From the NCBI RefSeq assembly GCF_958298935.1, contig NC_084942.1, positions 14,205,501-14,269,500 on the forward strand: DNA of 64,000 nucleotides, in the 5' to 3' direction. The translations under genes were made by a program, and so were the position numbers. Position 1 is the first letter of the stretch. Every line of letters starts with the position of its first letter. Origin of the DNA: Phragmites australis (Eukaryota; Streptophyta; Magnoliopsida; Poales; Poaceae). Below, one piece after another: positions 54,661 through 64,000 of this stretch. The notes below the pieces were generated by a model. It did no database searches and was not told the DNA's origin. It worked only from the letters and a program-made list of their open reading frames with translations.

Positions 54661-55540
54661 ATGAGGACCCGCCCTAGAGCTGGGAATGACATCTTGGAGG
54701 TTTCTCAAGGGCAAAAGCCACCTCCAGCACCCCCTCCTCCGACCTTGGCCAATGTCTTGATGCGGATCGAGAAAAACCACAAAGACCAAACTCTCCTTCT
54801 CCAAGCGCTTGTTTAGAACACTACTCCCTCTGGTCACGACTACTCCGACTTTCTTCAAACCTAGCCTCCTACCTTGACCAAGGCCAATGATCCCTTGGAT
54901 GTGGATCATTGTCTTCACACTATTCAGTAGAAACACGATCTTATTCGGTGCAGAGACCAGAGAAGGCTCTCCATGTTGCACATAAACTCCAAGGAGCGGC
55001 AGGTGCCTGGTGGACCAACCAGATAGCTATGCACCCAGCTGTCAATCACTTTACATGGGCGGAGTTCCATGAGGCATTTCATGCCTATCATATCCTGAAA
55101 GGCGTATTGGATATCAAGAGGCATGCCTTTCTTGATCTCAAGCAAGGAAGCAAGAAGGTGATGGATAATGGATAGGAATTCAATTACCTAGCCCAATATG
55201 CAACTAATGAAGTGAAGACTGATGAGAAGAAGCAGGAGAGGTTCTTCGGTGGACTCAACACCAAGATGCAAGAATACCTTGCAGCTCTCGAGTTTGAGGA
55301 TTTCAACAAGATAGTGAGAATGGCAATCACGATTGAACACATAGTGAAGTGCAACCAAGAAGAAAAGAAGCGCAAGAGAGCCATATTGACATCAACAAGT
55401 GGCGGCTTTCAACACCCCCGTTCTAGACCCCCTCCTCTACAAACTGCAACTTCGGCTCCTCCGCAGTCGATGTGGATGATTCATCAACCATATCCTCCTC
55501 CTCAAGGGCAACCTCGATAGTCTACCAGGAGTTAAGGAAG
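54661..55540 (+). pseudogene. Gag of the long-LTR Gypsy, with stops and a frameshift
   Basis: ATG at 54661 (MRTRPRAGNDILEV) leads through LANVLMRIEKNHKDQTLLLQ and PPTLTKANDPLDVDHCLHTI. After a frame change near 54955 it reads KALHVAHKLQGAAGAWWTNQ, HFTWAEFHEAFHAYHI and FLDLKQGSKKVMDNG. A stop follows, then FFGGLNTKMQEYLAALEFED and EHIVKCNQEEKKRKRAI with a Pro-rich tail. This is the retrotransposon gag domain (AWW...W.EF...F motif). Stops at 54815, 54860, 55173 and 55518 each fit CAG (Gln) changed to TAG. Confidence 0.86.
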
Positions 55541-56432
55541 GAATCCAAGTGTTGATATCTGTGCACTCTACTACAACTGCGGACGTGAAGGCCATATCGT
55601 CCATGACTGTCGTTTGCCCAAGAAAGGTGGTGTAGTGAACATCCCAAAACCCCCACCACCTCTTGGACAACAACGTCCTAGAAAGCAGATTGCCCAAGAC
55701 CAGAAGTGTGATCATGTCAACTACACAATCACGGAAGAAGCTAGTGAGGACACAACCATCCTGTTGGGTACGATTTTCATTGATTCTCATCCTACCACAG
55801 TTTATTTGATTCTGGAGCTTCTTATTCATTTATGAAGAGGAGCTATGCACAAGCTCATCGGTTTCCAATCTAACGCATGGCTATACCGCATATCAAAAGA
55901 GCACCTAGTGGTGAGCTATACACCAACCACATAGTTCTCAATGCCAATCTCCTTATCAATGGGGTCAGTTTCAGTACTAATCTCCTTGTGATCGATACAA
56001 AGGGATTAGATGTCATCTTGGGTATGAATTGGTTAACTATGAATGATACAACCATCCAGTGTGCATCAAGGTCAATTTCTTTCACAAGTCCTTCAAATGC
56101 CCGAGTCACTCTCCATCTTAAGGAGAATGATTCTTCCCTTTATTCCTTAGAAGTTGATTCCCCATCCAACCTCACTTCCATTCTGGTTGTGTGCAAGTAC
56201 CCCAACATGTTCCATGAAGCATTACTCAGAATGCCACCAGACCGGGACATCGAGTTTGTTATCAAACTCCAACATGGGATAGCACCCATCTCTAAATAGC
56301 CATACCGAATGCCTCTAAACGAGCTGGCATAATTGAAGAAGCAACTTAAGGAGTTACTAGAGAAAGGCTAAATTCGACCGTGCTCCTCACCCTATGGATG
56401 CTCGGCTCTCTTCGTCAAGAATAAGTATCGGA
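55541..56432 (+). pseudogene. Zinc knuckle, protease and RT start of the long-LTR Gypsy
   Basis: YYNCGREGHIVHDCRLPKKG (about 55573) is a zinc knuckle whose first Cys appears as Tyr. The protease has a frame break near 55810, with the catalytic DSGAS-like site blurred there. It continues as LVIDTKGLDVILGMNWLTMN, typical of Gypsy proteases. The linker reaches ALLRMPPDRDIEFVIKLQHG and, after TAG and TAA stops at Gln positions (56297 and 56330), the RT start LKKQLKELLEKG ... RPCSSPYG. Sequence switches to unrelated DNA at about 56432. Confidence 0.85.
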
Positions 56433-57723
56433 GTCTTTGTAGGGATCGGTGACATCCTAAGAAGGGGTGAATTAGGACACTTAAAACTATTTCTGCTTCA
56501 AAAACAACACAATATAAACCTATATCAATTTCTATCTAAATGTGCTCTAGGTTTATCTAGTGTGTCTACTCTACCGATCAAAGTGCTTGCAACTTATATA
56601 AGAAGGTAAATTGCAAGTAAGTAAATGTGGAAACGTAAATAAGATAGAGAGAGCAAACTTGGCAAAAGGATTTTTTTTCTATGGTATCAATGGCATGGAT
56701 GCCGCCCTTAGTCCACGTTGCAGCTCCACAAAGGATATGCTCCCGGTTGGCACCCGGTCAAGGCTTTTGAGCCACCGAGTCACAAAGATAAGGCATCCAC
56801 CCTGATGAGCCACCAAGCCACCAAGGTAAGGTCTCACCACTAGTGTCTCTTCCAGTTCCTTACCACTGTGATCAATTCAAAGCTTGAGCCACAAAGGCAA
56901 GGGTCTTTGCGTCCCCGTACAAGCTTCTCGTCACCGTTCCACACCAAGTCGGAGGGTAAACAAGCTTGAGCAACTCTGGCTCAAGTTGCCGGCGAGTCAC
57001 CAAGACTCCAAGGTGTCGGTGTACTAAGAGGTACAAGCTTGGCTCACTCCTTGATCTACTATCTAGGCAGCAATCACCATCAACACACTCTCTAGGCCTA
57101 TAAGCACTAATCACTCTATAATCTTGTGCTTAATTTGCCTTGGATGATCACTTTAAGCACTTTGGTGGCTTGGATGTTTTCTCAGGTGTATATGAAGTTC
57201 TTTGGACTCCAGCTACACACCACTACTTCAAATGACTAAGTTGAGGGGTATTTATAGCCTCAAACCCATGCACTAGCTGTTAACCCAATGGCTCTGAAAA
57301 GCTATTAGCACCGAATGATCTGATGAGAATAGTAGTACTAACACCGGATCATCCGGTGAGTATACTCTCACAAACTAGCCGTTGGAACCCCACTCAAGCC
57401 ATTGTGAACACCGGACACTCCGGTCTATACTGCATCTTCATCACGGACTTTCCAATGAGTATACCTTAGCTATTCGAGCCAACATCTTTTCTATGTAAAT
57501 TGCTCTGGTGCCTTCTCCGGTGCTTATCAATTCATCACCGGACTATCCGGTGAGCAATCCTCAGCCCTCCAAGCCAAATTGCACCCTTTCTTGAAATATT
57601 ACTCCGGTGAGATGATCTTCAGAGCACCAAACCTTCCGGTGAGGTCACTGCATTCTCCCCTTTTTCTACAATGCTCCAGTGCTTGCCTCCGGTGTGTTCA
57701 AATCAATCACCGGACTATCCAGT
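56433..57723. other. Unassigned insertion or LTR-like region with CACCGGA...TCCGGTG palindromes
   Basis: It starts AGGGATCGGTGACATCCTAA at the break in the Gypsy RT. It contains repeated GAGCCACCGAG and CAAGGTAAGG phrases (56765-56835) and, from 57300, several near-palindromes CACCGGAnnnTCCGGTG (about 57342, 57411, 57537 and 57710). The composition resembles U3 regions of some grass LTR elements, but no LTR edges are found. No gene is seen. Confidence 0.45.
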
Positions 57724-58631
57724 TGATGAGGACATCACTCTTTCGGATACACACACCAAGTATTCCTCCAACAATAGGTCCATTGACACGAGCTCGTGCA
57801 CGTCAACTAAATCATGAGGTGAGCTCGTTCCTTAGTGTTCCTTTATATTTTGATGAGGATGGGATGCTACTGAATAATTGTGATGTATTGTTACTTAGGA
57901 ACACGGGAGAAGAACAGCAAGGGCGCCCAAGCCAAGGTGGAGGTCCAATCCAGTTCGAGTCCGTTTCGGAGTCCAGGACCAGTCTGCACTAAAATCATCG
58001 CCCAGGACGCATACGGACTCCGTTTTCAACGTTCTACACATGGTTGGAAAGCTAAGGAGATAAGCTTTCCAACAGAACTGGTCCCGTGTCCAAATTCTTT
58101 CTGAGTCAATAGGAATCGTCGAAACAAGGCGACATCTAGAATCTATCAGGGTGCTGCGCCACCATCTTTTGGGTCGTTGGGCCGTGTAACATGTTGGAGT
58201 CCATTAGGGACACGTCCAGGGGTCCTTGGATGACCCTAGTCTTTTATATACAGTATCCACCGCCCTAATTAGGGTTGGGTTTTGCTTAGATATTGATCTA
58301 CACACGAATTGTGAGATTTTTGCTCTTGTTCCGGACCGACTAGGCCGCCGCAAGTGTTTGTGGAACCCCAACTTCGAGTGCTTGAATTCTATTCGCAATA
58401 TTTCAGATTGCATCTTCTACGTTCTTGCTTGTGTTCTCGGTACGCTTGCAGGGATTGAGCCTTCTTGGCGAGGTCAACCGCGCGACACGGTTGATAACCA
58501 ACGGAGCTGTGGTGTAGTGATTGCAAGGGAGACGATCTGTTCGGGTCGAAGCCTTTAGGTCATCAACGTTGAGTTCTCCATCCACCGACTTATCGCTACC
58601 TATCGGAAGATCAGGCCAACATAACTCATCA
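57724..58631 (+). repeat. 5' LTR of CRM-type element 2
   Basis: It starts TGATGAGGACATC and ends AACTCATCA, so it has canonical TG...CA ends, unlike element 1. It is 908 bp long and contains the TATA box at 58243 and the CCCTAATTAGGG palindrome at 58263-58274. It also encodes [19 protein letters not shown] in one frame (57774 onward), matching the C-terminal coding segment in element 1's LTR. Confidence 0.9.
58243..58274 (+). promoter_or_regulatory. Core promoter block of CRM-type LTR 2
   Basis: TTTATATAC plus CCCTAATTAGGG with the same 20-bp offset as in element 1. Confidence 0.6.
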
Positions 58632-58633
58632 AC

Positions 58634-58643
58634 TGGTATCAGA
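58634..58643 (+). other. Primer binding site of CRM-type element 2
   Basis: TGGTATCAGA, two bases after the LTR end. The pairing is shorter than usual because TTTTC follows. Confidence 0.7.
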
Positions 58644-58649
58644 TTTTCA

Positions 58650-59865
58650 GGTTGCCCGTTAGGTAATTTTGTTTTCCCCTTTAGATTAGTCTGTTTTTCA
58701 TTACCTAGAGTCTAGAAAAAGCCAAAAAAAATTCCGTCAATTTCCGCTGCCCTAGAACCCTTTGTGCCTTTGCAATTTTTGTTTTCAGTTGCGCGTTGTT
58801 GAGCTTGTGTCCGTGGTCGAGTCTTGTTGCTGGTTTTAGAGTCGTGTTCTTGGTTTTTAGTCAACGCTCCGTGCTGTTTTGATCACGCCGCTATCCCATC
58901 GCCACCATCCCTACCAACAAGTCGAGCCACCACATTACTCGATTTGCCACCGCGAGCCGCCTTGTGGTACTTTCCGCCACGCCAACCCTAGATAGGTTGC
59001 AAGCCGCTTTGTATCAATTGCCCTGCCACTGCTGCCATCCTTGTTCATCTCGCGATCCTATTGCTTGCAATATCTTAAAGAGGTCAATTTCTGCAAGAGT
59101 TGCTTGAAAAAAAACCCTAACTCGACAGGGGTTTAATAAAACAGCCATAACTTTCTCATACGGACTCGGAATCAGGCAAAAAAAAATTTCACGGATATCT
59201 ACAGAAAAAGTTACATCTGTTGCTCCCCGGCCTTGCCGGGTTCCTCCGAAAGAAATTTCCCAAATTCGGCTCGGAAGATTGAGTATTCGAGCCGCGAAGT
59301 TTCCGCACGCTTTTCAGAGAACGTGCTTGATTTTCTATAGGCCACATTTTGCATCCATTTGAGCTAAAAATTTCTGTGGTTGTTGCTTGTGTGCTTCTAG
59401 TTCAGAAAAAAATATCAGAAAAATACAAAAAAAAAATTGTGATTCCTACTAGTGCTAAAAGACAAAAAAAGAGGAGCACATAGAGAACACACAGATCATT
59501 GTGCTATTTGCTGTGTCTTTCTCTGATCATCCTTTTTAGCTTTGTTTCAGCTGTTGTGCTAGGACTAGGGACACGTGATAGACCAGCAACTGTGATTCAT
59601 ACTTTGGACACTTATTTAGCTTTGCTCATCTGATTACAGTTATTGCTAATCCTTGCTACCATATTGTGCCTTCCAAGCTCCACCTCCTTTGATCCAAACA
59701 GGTTCACTCTTGCAATCATCCCACGCTTCCACGGTTGTTCCTCCTTGCTGCATGGGTATGAACATTTGTAAGAGCGTGGTAAGACGCTTGAGTGTGTGTG
59801 ATTCCACCTTCCACAACCTAGTAGTTGATAGGGATAATATTTGTTGTCCTTTGTTTTCTACTAAC
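58650..59865 (+). other. Untranslated leader of CRM-type element 2
   Basis: No gene. It shares blocks with the leader of element 1 (for example GCTTGTGTCC, the TTGCCGGGTTC phrase near 59235, and an A-rich tract near 59405-59475). It includes short upstream open frames only. Confidence 0.7.
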
Positions 59866-62800
59866 CATGTCAGGTGATGGCTCTCTGCCGGATTTTAAGG
59901 ATTGTGTGTCCAAAGAAGAACTCAACAAAGCCTTGCAGGATCATACTAGGCTATTGACAGACATTAGAACAAGCATTGGTAACCTCGTCACGCGAGTCAA
60001 CGACCTTGAGTTGCGACAGCCACCATAGGATGATAACCATTCACATGATGATGATGATGATACTAATAATGGTGACCAAGAAGATGGTGAGGTTTTTGTT
60101 GGGCAAGATGCGCGTGCTGAGCAACGTCCTCATGCTGAACAATTACGTCGTGGCCAACAACAACGTCGTCAAGGTAATAGAGGTAATAATGTTAATCGCA
60201 ACGGTCGCGATGATCCTTATTCTAAGATTAAGTTTTCAATGCCTCCTTTTGATGGTGCATATGATGCTGATGCTTATTTGAATTGGGAAATGACAGTTGA
60301 TCAAAAGTATAGTTCTCATATGGTTCCTGAAATGCATAGAGTTAGACTAGCCACTTGTGAGTTCACGAATTATGCTATTATTTGGGGGAATGGTCTAGTT
60401 TCTAGTGGCTTAGAACCTGAATCATGGCCTAGACTAAAGCGTGCCATGCACAATAGATTTATTCCTCCTGATTATACACGTGAATTGAAAAAGAAATTAC
60501 AGCGCTTAAATCAAGGTTCTAAATCTGTGCATGATTACTATCAAGAGCTTCAAATTGCTATGCTTCGTTGTAGTATACAAGAGGACGATGGGGATACCAT
60601 GATTCGTTTTTACTCCGGGTTGAGACGTGAAATTCAGGACCTTGTTGATTATAAAGATTACAATACTACCAATAGGTTGTTCCATTTTGCTATCTTGGCA
60701 GAAAAAGAACTGCAGGGTCGACAACAGGTGCAGAAATTGCGGAACAATTTTGGGAGTACACAAGCAACAACATTCCCTTCTACATCTACACGATCTGCTG
60801 CCCCCTCCTCCAACACTCGGGCGCGTTCAGCAGAAGCACCACAACCATCACGTGAGGTGAGTAAATCTACTGTGTCACAGGATCCAATGCCACGCTCTTC
60901 TTCAGGTGCAGCTACCACGGGTCGTACAACGGGCATTGTGTGCCGTCGCTGCCAAGGTATTGGCCATGTCATGAAGGATTGCCCAAGCCAGCGAGCATAC
61001 TCCGCAACAGCAGATGGTGGATATGTTAGTCATAGTGATGTCGAGGAAGAATATGCATTTGAAGCTAATCTTGCAGCCGATCATGACATGGATAGTGAGG
61101 GGGAGGAGATTAATGGTACCGCTGCCACGGAGAGTTATGCAGCACGCACCTTCATTGTGAAGCGAGTTTTGAGTTCTCAAATGGGGCAAGCAGAGCAGCT
61201 ACAACGCCATAATCTATTCCAGACATTCCTCATTGTCAAAGATGCCCGTGTTCGTACCATAATTGATGGCGGGAGTTGCAACAACCTCTTGAGCTCCGAT
61301 CTTGTGAAGGATCTTTCCTTGCCAACACGTGCACATCCTCATCCATACTACATTCAGTGGTTCAATAACAGCGGTAAGGTTAAGGTAACACAATCTGTGA
61401 GAGTACATTTTTCTATTGGTTCCTACCATGACTATGTTGATTTTGATGTGGTGCCTTTGCAAGCATGTTCACTTTTGTTAGGCCGTCCTTGGGAATTTGA
61501 TACCGATGCTACACACCATGGTAGAAGTAATAAATACTCTCTCATGCACAAGGGAAAGAAAATCTCTTTGCTTCCTTTGACACCTGCTGAAATTGTGCAA
61601 TGTGATAAAGCTTTAGCTGAAAAAGAAAAGAAAGAACGTGTTTTGAAATCTGAAAATCAGCAAGTAGCTCAATCTGTTTTTCCACCTAAGAAAGAGAAGA
61701 ACACACCTAGGTCCGAAGGCATTAAGTTACAGGGTGGTGTTATGCTTGCTACTAAATCTGACCTTGCTGAAATTCAAGATAATGATACTTTGTGCTATGC
61801 TTTCGTATGCAAAGAGGTTTTATTTTCAATTGATGATATACCTAGATCTTTGCCTGTTGCTGTCACTAACCTTTTGCAGGAGTATAAGGATGTCTTTCCA
61901 ACTGAGATACCCCCGGGGCTGCCACCATTGAGAGGGATAGAGCACCAAATAGATTTGATCCTGGGAGCAACATTGCCAAACCGCGCTGCATATAGGACCA
62001 ATCCGGAGGAGACTAAGGAAATTCAGCGACAAGTCCAAGACCTTTTGGACCATGGGTACGTACGAGAGAGCCTTAGTCCTTGTGCTGTTCCTGTTCTTTT
62101 GGTTCCTAAGAAAGATGGTACATGACGCATGTGTGTTGATTGTAGAGCCATTAATAATATCACAATAAGGTATCATCACCCTATTCCTAGGCTAGACGAT
62201 ATGCTTGATGAGTTGAATGGTTCTATTATTTTCACGAAGATTGACTTGCGTAGTGGTTACCACCAAATAAGAATGAAATTGGGAGATGAATGGAAAACTG
62301 CTTTCAAAACTAAGTTCGGTCTATATGAGTGGTTAGTGATGCCTTTTGGTTTAACTAATGCACCTAGCACTTTCATGAGATTGATGAATGAGGTTTTACG
62401 TGCTTTCATAGGAAGATTTGTGGTGGTGTACTTTGATGATATTTTGATCTATAGCAAGTCACATGAAGAACACATTGATCATCTACGTGCTGTTTTTACT
62501 GCTTTGAGAGAGGCACGTTTGTTTGCTAACCTTGACAAGTGCACCTTTTACACGAATAGAGTTGCTTTTCTTGGCTATGTTGTTACTCCACAAGGAATTG
62601 AAGTGGACGAAGCTAAAATTGAAGCCATCAAGAGCTGGCCGACCCCTGGGACTATCACACAGGTGAGAAGCTTTCATGGCCTTGCAGGGTTCTATCGGCG
62701 TTTTGTGAGATATTTCAGCACCATTGCTGCCCCACTAAATGAGTTGACAAAGAAGGGCGTTCCGTTCCAATGGGGGCCAGCACAAGAACAAGCTTTTAAT

Positions 62801-64000
62801 ACGCTGAAAGATAAGCTTACGCATGCACCTCTACTCCAACTTCCGGACTTTGGTAAGACTTTTGAGTTAGAATGTGATGCTAGCGGCATTGGAATTGGAG
62901 GAGTGCTACTACAAGGAGGTAAACGCGTTGCTTATTTTAGTGAGAAATTGAATGGGCCATCTCTTAATTATTCGATTTATGATAAGGAGTTGTATGCTTT
63001 AGTGCGAGTTTTAGAAACATGGCAACATTATCTTTGGCCCAAGGAGTTTATTATTCATTCTAATCATGAAGCTTTGAAACATATTAGAAGCCAAGCCAAA
63101 CTGAACAAACGTCATGCTAAATGGGTTGAATTTATAGAGTCATTTCCTTATATCATTAAACACAAGAAAGGTAAAGACAATGTCATTACAGATGCGTTAT
63201 CTAGACGTTATACCATGCTGTCCCAACTCGATCATAAGATTTTTGGTTTAGAAAAAATTAAAGGATTATATGCTACTGATTTGGACTTTAAAGATGCTTT
63301 TGAACATTGTAAAGAAGGAAGAATTTGGAATAAATATGTCCTGAATGATAGATTACTATACCGTGCTAACAGGCTATGCATCCCAGCTAGCTCTATTCGC
63401 CTATTGTTCTTGCAGGAAGCGCATGGAGGTGGTTTGATGGGACATTTTGGAGTGAAGAAGACCGAGAATGTACTGGCTACTCACTTCTTTTGGCCTAAGA
63501 TGAGGCGCGACGTCGAGTGCTACGTGGCACGCTGCACTACTTGCAATAAAGCTAAGTCTCGTTTGAACCCACATGGACTTTATATGCCTCTTCCTGTTCC
63601 TAGTGTGCCTTGGGAGGATATTTCTATGGATTTTGTTTTAGGATTGCCTAGGACCAAGAGGGGGAGGGATAGTATATTTGTCGTTGTGGATCGTTTTTCA
63701 AAAATGGCACATTTTATACCTTGTCACAAGAGCGATGATGCTACAAACATAGCTGATTTGTTTTTCAGGGAAATCATTCGCTTGCATGGAGTGCCTAACA
63801 CCATTGTTTCGGATCGTGATGCAAAATTTTTGAGCCACTTTTGGAGGACACTTTGGAATAAACTTGGGACAAAGCTGCTGTTTTCGACGACATGTCAACC
63901 TCAAACCGACGGACAAACGGAGGTTGTGAACCGCACATTATCCACCATGTTGCGGGCTGTTTTGAAGAAAAATTTGAGAATGTGGGAAGAGTGTCTACCC
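59866..64000 (+). pseudogene. Gag-Pol polyprotein of CRM-type element 2, two stops, 3' end outside window
   Basis: ATG at 59866 (MSGDGSLPDFKDCVSKEEL) opens a single frame that, apart from TAG at 60026-60028 and TGA at 62123-62125, stays open to the window edge. Domains: Gag core from about 60190, zinc knuckle CRRCQGIGHVMKDC (60940-60981), protease [17 protein letters not shown] with [10 protein letters not shown] (about 62430), RNase [16 protein letters not shown], integrase HHCC ([10 protein letters not shown] ... CTTCNKAKS) and the DDE core up to its Glu ([10 protein letters not shown]). The TGA replaces a Trp codon in the conserved RT stretch after KKDGT; the TAG is probably a former Gln codon. 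Otherwise the frame and catalytic residues are intact, so the copy died recently. Confidence 0.92.

Larger units (their letters stand above)
50344..56432 (+). mobile_element. Long-LTR Gypsy element, decayed and 3'-truncated
   Basis: Layout: candidate 5' LTR 50344-53360, primer-site-like sequence at 53365, an extra open frame upstream of gag (53590-54395), gag, zinc knuckle, protease, and a reverse transcriptase cut off at about 56432. No 3' LTR is in the window. A LTR of about 3 kb and an ORF before gag recall rice RIRE3/RIRE8 and the Tekay group (from memory; inference). Many stops, mostly at Gln codons, mark it as old. Confidence 0.78.
57724..64000 (+). mobile_element. CRM-type Gypsy (chromovirus) element 2, runs off the window
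   Basis: The 5' LTR is 57724-58631, with primer site TGGTATCAGA at 58634, a leader of about 1.2 kb, and a Gag-Pol frame from 59866 to the window end. It has the same organisation and clear protein similarity to element 1, but LTR and coding DNA are well diverged, and it carries two premature stops. The 3' half and the 3' LTR are outside the window. It lies within the palindrome-rich region, interrupting a CACCGGACTATCC copy. Confidence 0.93.

Noticed and set aside
1..64000. tRNA, rRNA or snoRNA genes
   Set aside because: No cloverleaf with A and B boxes or rRNA-like stretch was recognised by eye; the TGGTATCAGAGC motifs are retrotransposon primer sites, not tRNA genes. A covariance-model scan would be needed to be sure.

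Overview
The window is nuclear plant DNA, almost certainly from a grass (Poaceae). The evidence is the repeat content: CACTA (En/Spm) elements with ATCACTGCCGGCT-type subterminal repeats, a Stowaway MITE whose ends resemble the common CTCCCTCCGTTT ends, Ty1-copia LTRs with the grass GATATGCCCTAGAGG start, and chromovirus polyproteins that look like the CRM (centromeric retrotransposon) lineage. The only host-type genes I can support are a damaged subtilisin-like protease and a truncated tandem copy of it. Everything else I can identify is transposable-element DNA, much of it nested.

Layout. 1-2696: right part of a minus-strand CACTA element (tnp2 transposase), interrupted at 2697 by a degraded Copia element (2697-about 7200). 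7918-8172: Stowaway MITE. 10884-13126: plus-strand CACTA remnant with a tnp2 fragment and a ULP1-type peptidase. 13494-13732: small minus-strand Helitron. 13833-21202: complete-ended minus-strand CACTA (3-bp TSD TTT) carrying a transposase_24-like/coiled-coil/ULP1 gene and an RNase H1 N-terminal-like domain, with a solo LTR (13972-15460, TSD TTATC) inside its subterminal repeats. 22240-25935: tandemly duplicated subtilase locus on the minus strand, both copies broken. 26080-29125: tandem array of degenerate repeats about 240 bp long with higher-order structure, containing a Copia reverse-transcriptase fragment. 29204-29663: 3' end of a short-LTR Copia on the minus strand. 29664-36348: unclassified retroelement-like sequence with three different minisatellites. 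36364-36510: short retroposon with a 15-bp TSD.

36896-50032 is a full-length Copia (TSD ATAAT) whose coding region is split by a nearly pristine CRM-type Gypsy element (39013-46667, TSD CTATG). That inner element has an uninterrupted 1,659-residue Gag-Pol and LTRs that differ, by eye, at 2 of 918 positions. 50344-56432 is a decayed Gypsy with a long LTR, an extra ORF before gag, and gag/protease. 57724 to the window end is a second, older CRM-type element that runs off the right edge.

The order of events is readable. The outer Copia is old (LTRs clearly diverged, many stops) and the CRM element inside it is very recent. Two CRM-lineage elements in 25 kb plus tandem arrays would fit a pericentromeric location, but this is inference from element type only.
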